64,000 nucleotides of DNA from Chryseobacterium scophthalmum (GTDB taxonomy: Bacteria; Bacteroidota; Bacteroidia; Flavobacteriales; Weeksellaceae): NCBI RefSeq assembly GCF_900143185.1, contig NZ_FSRQ01000001.1:806001-870000 (forward strand), given 5' to 3'. Below the pieces are notes generated by a model. It was given only the letters and a program-made list of their open reading frames with translations. It did no database searches and was not told the DNA's origin. Position 1 is the stretch's first letter. Each line of letters begins with the position of its first letter. Made by a program: the position numbers and the translations under genes. Positions 62,390 to 64,000 of the stretch are shown here, one piece after another.

Positions 62390-63015
62390 TAAAAGTAGCG
62401 ATAACAGATGATCACCCTCTTCTATTGGAAGGTCTGAAAAATATTTTAGGAAACAGCAATACGATAGATGTAGTAGATTGTTTTAAAAGTGTTTCGGAAA
62501 TGAATGCACGACTGGCAAAACAAGCAGTCGATATTTTGTTGCTGGACATCAATCTGGTAGACACCAACAGCATCGAACTTATAAAACCTTTAAAGAAAAA
62601 GTATAAAAATCTACAGATTATTATGCTCAGCGTTCACAACGAACTGCCTGTAATTAATAGTACTTTGGCTGAAGGCGCTTTGGGATACATTCAAAAAAAT
62701 GCTTCAGTTTCTGAAATTCTGGAAGGTATTACTACCGTATATTCCGGCGAAAGGTTTTTATGCTCTCAAACCAAGTTAGTATTGGAAAAAAAATCAGCGG
62801 ATGGACTCAATCAGGTTCCTAAATTAACCCGAAGAGAAAAGGAAATTTTAGCCGAAGCAGCAAAAGGACTTACGACCAATCAAATGGCAGAAAAGCTTTT
62901 TATCAGTCCGCACACCGTAGAAAGTCACAGAAAAAATCTTATTGAAAAATTTCAAACTTCTAATCTTAGCTCAGCGATTAAATTAGCTATTGAATACGGT
63001 TTGATCATCGAATAA
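62386..63015 (+). CDS. LuxR/NarL-family response regulator
   Basis: 209 residues: a receiver domain (1-120, acidic pocket DDHP at 9-12 and phosphoacceptor Asp near 53 in DILLLDINLVD) and a C-terminal LuxR-type HTH (about 145-205, with LTRREKEILAEAAKGLTTNQMAEKL). Starts 4 bases before the kinase stop, so translation is coupled and the two form a cognate pair. Target genes are not evident; the WG/Sel1 gene upstream is one option. Confidence 0.92.
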   Translation: MIKVAITDDHPLLLEGLKNILGNSNTIDVVDCFKSVSEMNARLAKQAVDILLLDINLVDTNSIELIKPLKKKYKNLQIIMLSVHNELPVINSTLAEGALGYIQKNASVSEILEGITTVYSGERFLCSQTKLVLEKKSADGLNQVPKLTRREKEILAEAAKGLTTNQMAEKLFISPHTVESHRKNLIEKFQTSNLSSAIKLAIEYGLIIE

Positions 63016-63030
63016 AAATATTCGCCTAAC

Positions 63031-63067
63031 AAAAAGGTCTGCTTTCATCATGTAAGCAGACCTTTTT
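63031..63067 (+). terminator. Intrinsic terminator of the kinase/regulator unit
   Basis: Perfect AAAAAGGTCTGCTT/AAGCAGACCTTTTT inverted repeat with a 9-base loop; T-rich on both strands, so it may also end the convergent gene at 63099. Confidence 0.88.
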
Positions 63068-63098
63068 TTATATAATCAAATAATTGGATGTGTAATCA

Positions 63099-63665
63099 TT
63101 AATCTTCAAATTTCAACTCAGCCTGAAATAGATTTTTCTTTCCTATCAGATCATATTCTTCGTTATATGTTGGCTCATACATCAATATATAAGCATTTCC
63201 ATTAAAATCTTTTAAATCTATTGCCTGATCAACCATGATGTCATAAAATCTTGTAATGGTACGTGTTGCAGTCCATTGTTTGGAATTTCCTTTAGGATTT
63301 TGATCAAACCTATGATCTTTTGCATCATTGTAATACCAATAAGACGGCGCCTGATCCATTAAAAACAATTCTTTGTCTTTGTTAAATAATTCTTCAGCCA
63401 TTCCTGTGTTCTGAAACCACGGCACATCGGGATTGTAAATACCTAAAGCGGATGTGTAAATATCTTTATTCATAGTCGCTCCAATTAAAAATCCATCGAG
63501 ATTGTTGGACGTGATTTCAAATAGAAAAGTCGATTTTTTCAGCACATAAACATCATTTACAGGTTTAATTACTTTTCCGTCTTGTTTAATAATTACTTTT
63601 AACGATTGTGCGAAAGTCATTAGACTTAATAAAGAAAAAAGGATGGTTAAACTTATTTTTTTCAT
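63099..63665 (-). CDS. Exported protein, unknown function
   Basis: 188 residues with a signal peptide (1-19, ending FAQ). The mature protein is rich in aromatic residues and Asp (for example APSYWYYNDAKDHRFDQNP) and appears beta-structured. No family recognised. It lies 100 bases downstream of another leftward gene that runs off the window. Confidence 0.65.
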   Translation of the reverse strand: MKKISLTILFSLLSLMTFAQSLKVIIKQDGKVIKPVNDVYVLKKSTFLFEITSNNLDGFLIGATMNKDIYTSALGIYNPDVPWFQNTGMAEELFNKDKELFLMDQAPSYWYYNDAKDHRFDQNPKGNSKQWTATRTITRFYDIMVDQAIDLKDFNGNAYILMYEPTYNEEYDLIGKKNLFQAELKFED

Positions 63666-63765
63666 TGTTTATCTTTAAATAATTGAAGCAAAGATATTAG
63701 ACTTTACCTCGATAAACACTGGCTGATTTCAGGGGTTTTTGTTTTATTTCAAACGCATTTTGGAT

Positions 63766-64000
63766 TTAAAATAGATTAGCTTTTAACTGAATTTTGATAT
63801 AAGCAGCTTTCTGTTTTTTACCTTTTGAAGAAGCTGAATTGAGTGGATAAACCTCAGCATAAAAAGTATCGTTCGCTGTCCAGAATGCCTTTTTCTCATC
63901 AGCAATTTTGAAGTTGGTGAAATTTGCATACAAAAGGTTCTCCTGTCTTTTGGTTTGTAGTAAATATTGGGTGACCACAAAATTACTCCCCACATCATTA
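63766..64000 (-). CDS. C-terminal end of an exported-looking protein (partial)
   Basis: An open minus-strand frame of 77 codons continues to the window edge without a stop, so this is the C-terminus of a longer protein; the GTG at 63993 is not needed as a start. The sequence is beta-rich and polar (LYANFTNFKIADEKK, AEVYPLNSASSKGKK). No family recognised. It may be cotranscribed with the gene at 63099. Confidence 0.5.
   Translation of the reverse strand, partial: NDVGSNFVVTQYLLQTKRQENLLYANFTNFKIADEKKAFWTANDTFYAEVYPLNSASSKGKKQKAAYIKIQLKANLF

Overview
The window is low-GC, densely coded chromosomal DNA from a member of the Bacteroidota, most likely Chryseobacterium or a close Weeksellaceae relative. 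The signs are a SusC/SusD pair, a GLPGLI-family protein, 'bacteriocin-like' peptides with an MKNLKKL-type leader, many exported proteins with signal peptides ending in AQ, -7 promoter boxes of the form TAnnTTTG, and dispersed AT-rich inverted repeats between genes. There is one tRNA (Ser, anticodon TGA). I see no rRNA, CRISPR array, transposase or prophage block.

Layout. 1-2.4 kb: edge of a membrane protein gene, a serine beta-lactamase-like hydrolase and small exported proteins. 2.7-7.9 kb: a four-gene module (ankyrin protein, DUF2271, PepSY-flavoreductase, ApbE) that reads as an electron path from cytosolic NAD(P)H through the inner membrane to a covalently flavinylated periplasmic protein. 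7.9-9.7 kb: SemiSWEET, short-chain dehydrogenase and an unknown protein. 9.7-12 kb: AT-rich stretch with a short-ORF/terminator unit, a frameshifted dapB-like gene, a small membrane protein and a likely unannotated small RNA. 12-14.7 kb: a TPR-AraC regulator, a small repeat-bearing lipoprotein and fragmentary coding sequence.

14.7-24.9 kb: a polysaccharide utilisation locus (SusC, SusD, GH30, GH3) facing a divergent MFS transporter and a NUDIX-type regulator; together they suggest uptake and breakdown of a beta-glucan-like polymer. 24.9-34.8 kb: housekeeping genes (glutaryl-CoA dehydrogenase-like, AddB-like nuclease, RsmG, aminotransferase, M16 peptidase). 34.8-37.7 kb: an operon of a Cys-rich GG-leader peptide, a GLPGLI protein and a TlpA-like thioredoxin, divergent from an XRE regulator. 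37.9-42.7 kb: redox genes, two inverted-repeat elements, Bax inhibitor-1-like protein, LuxC-like reductase and ferredoxin.

42.9-49.6 kb: serC-serA-DUF1015 serine biosynthesis genes, then two M28 peptidase paralogues, one of which has lost a zinc ligand and the catalytic glutamate. 49.7-52.9 kb: a thioredoxin/DapA-like/cupin operon divergent from a MocR regulator with a visible candidate operator. 52.9-64 kb: an aspartyl-protease-like protein, DUF4041/GIY-YIG protein, tRNA-Ser, a second bacteriocin-like peptide too short for ordinary ORF calling, an orphan receiver domain, a WG/Sel1-repeat protein, a TPR histidine kinase/LuxR regulator pair, and two exported proteins, the last cut by the window edge.
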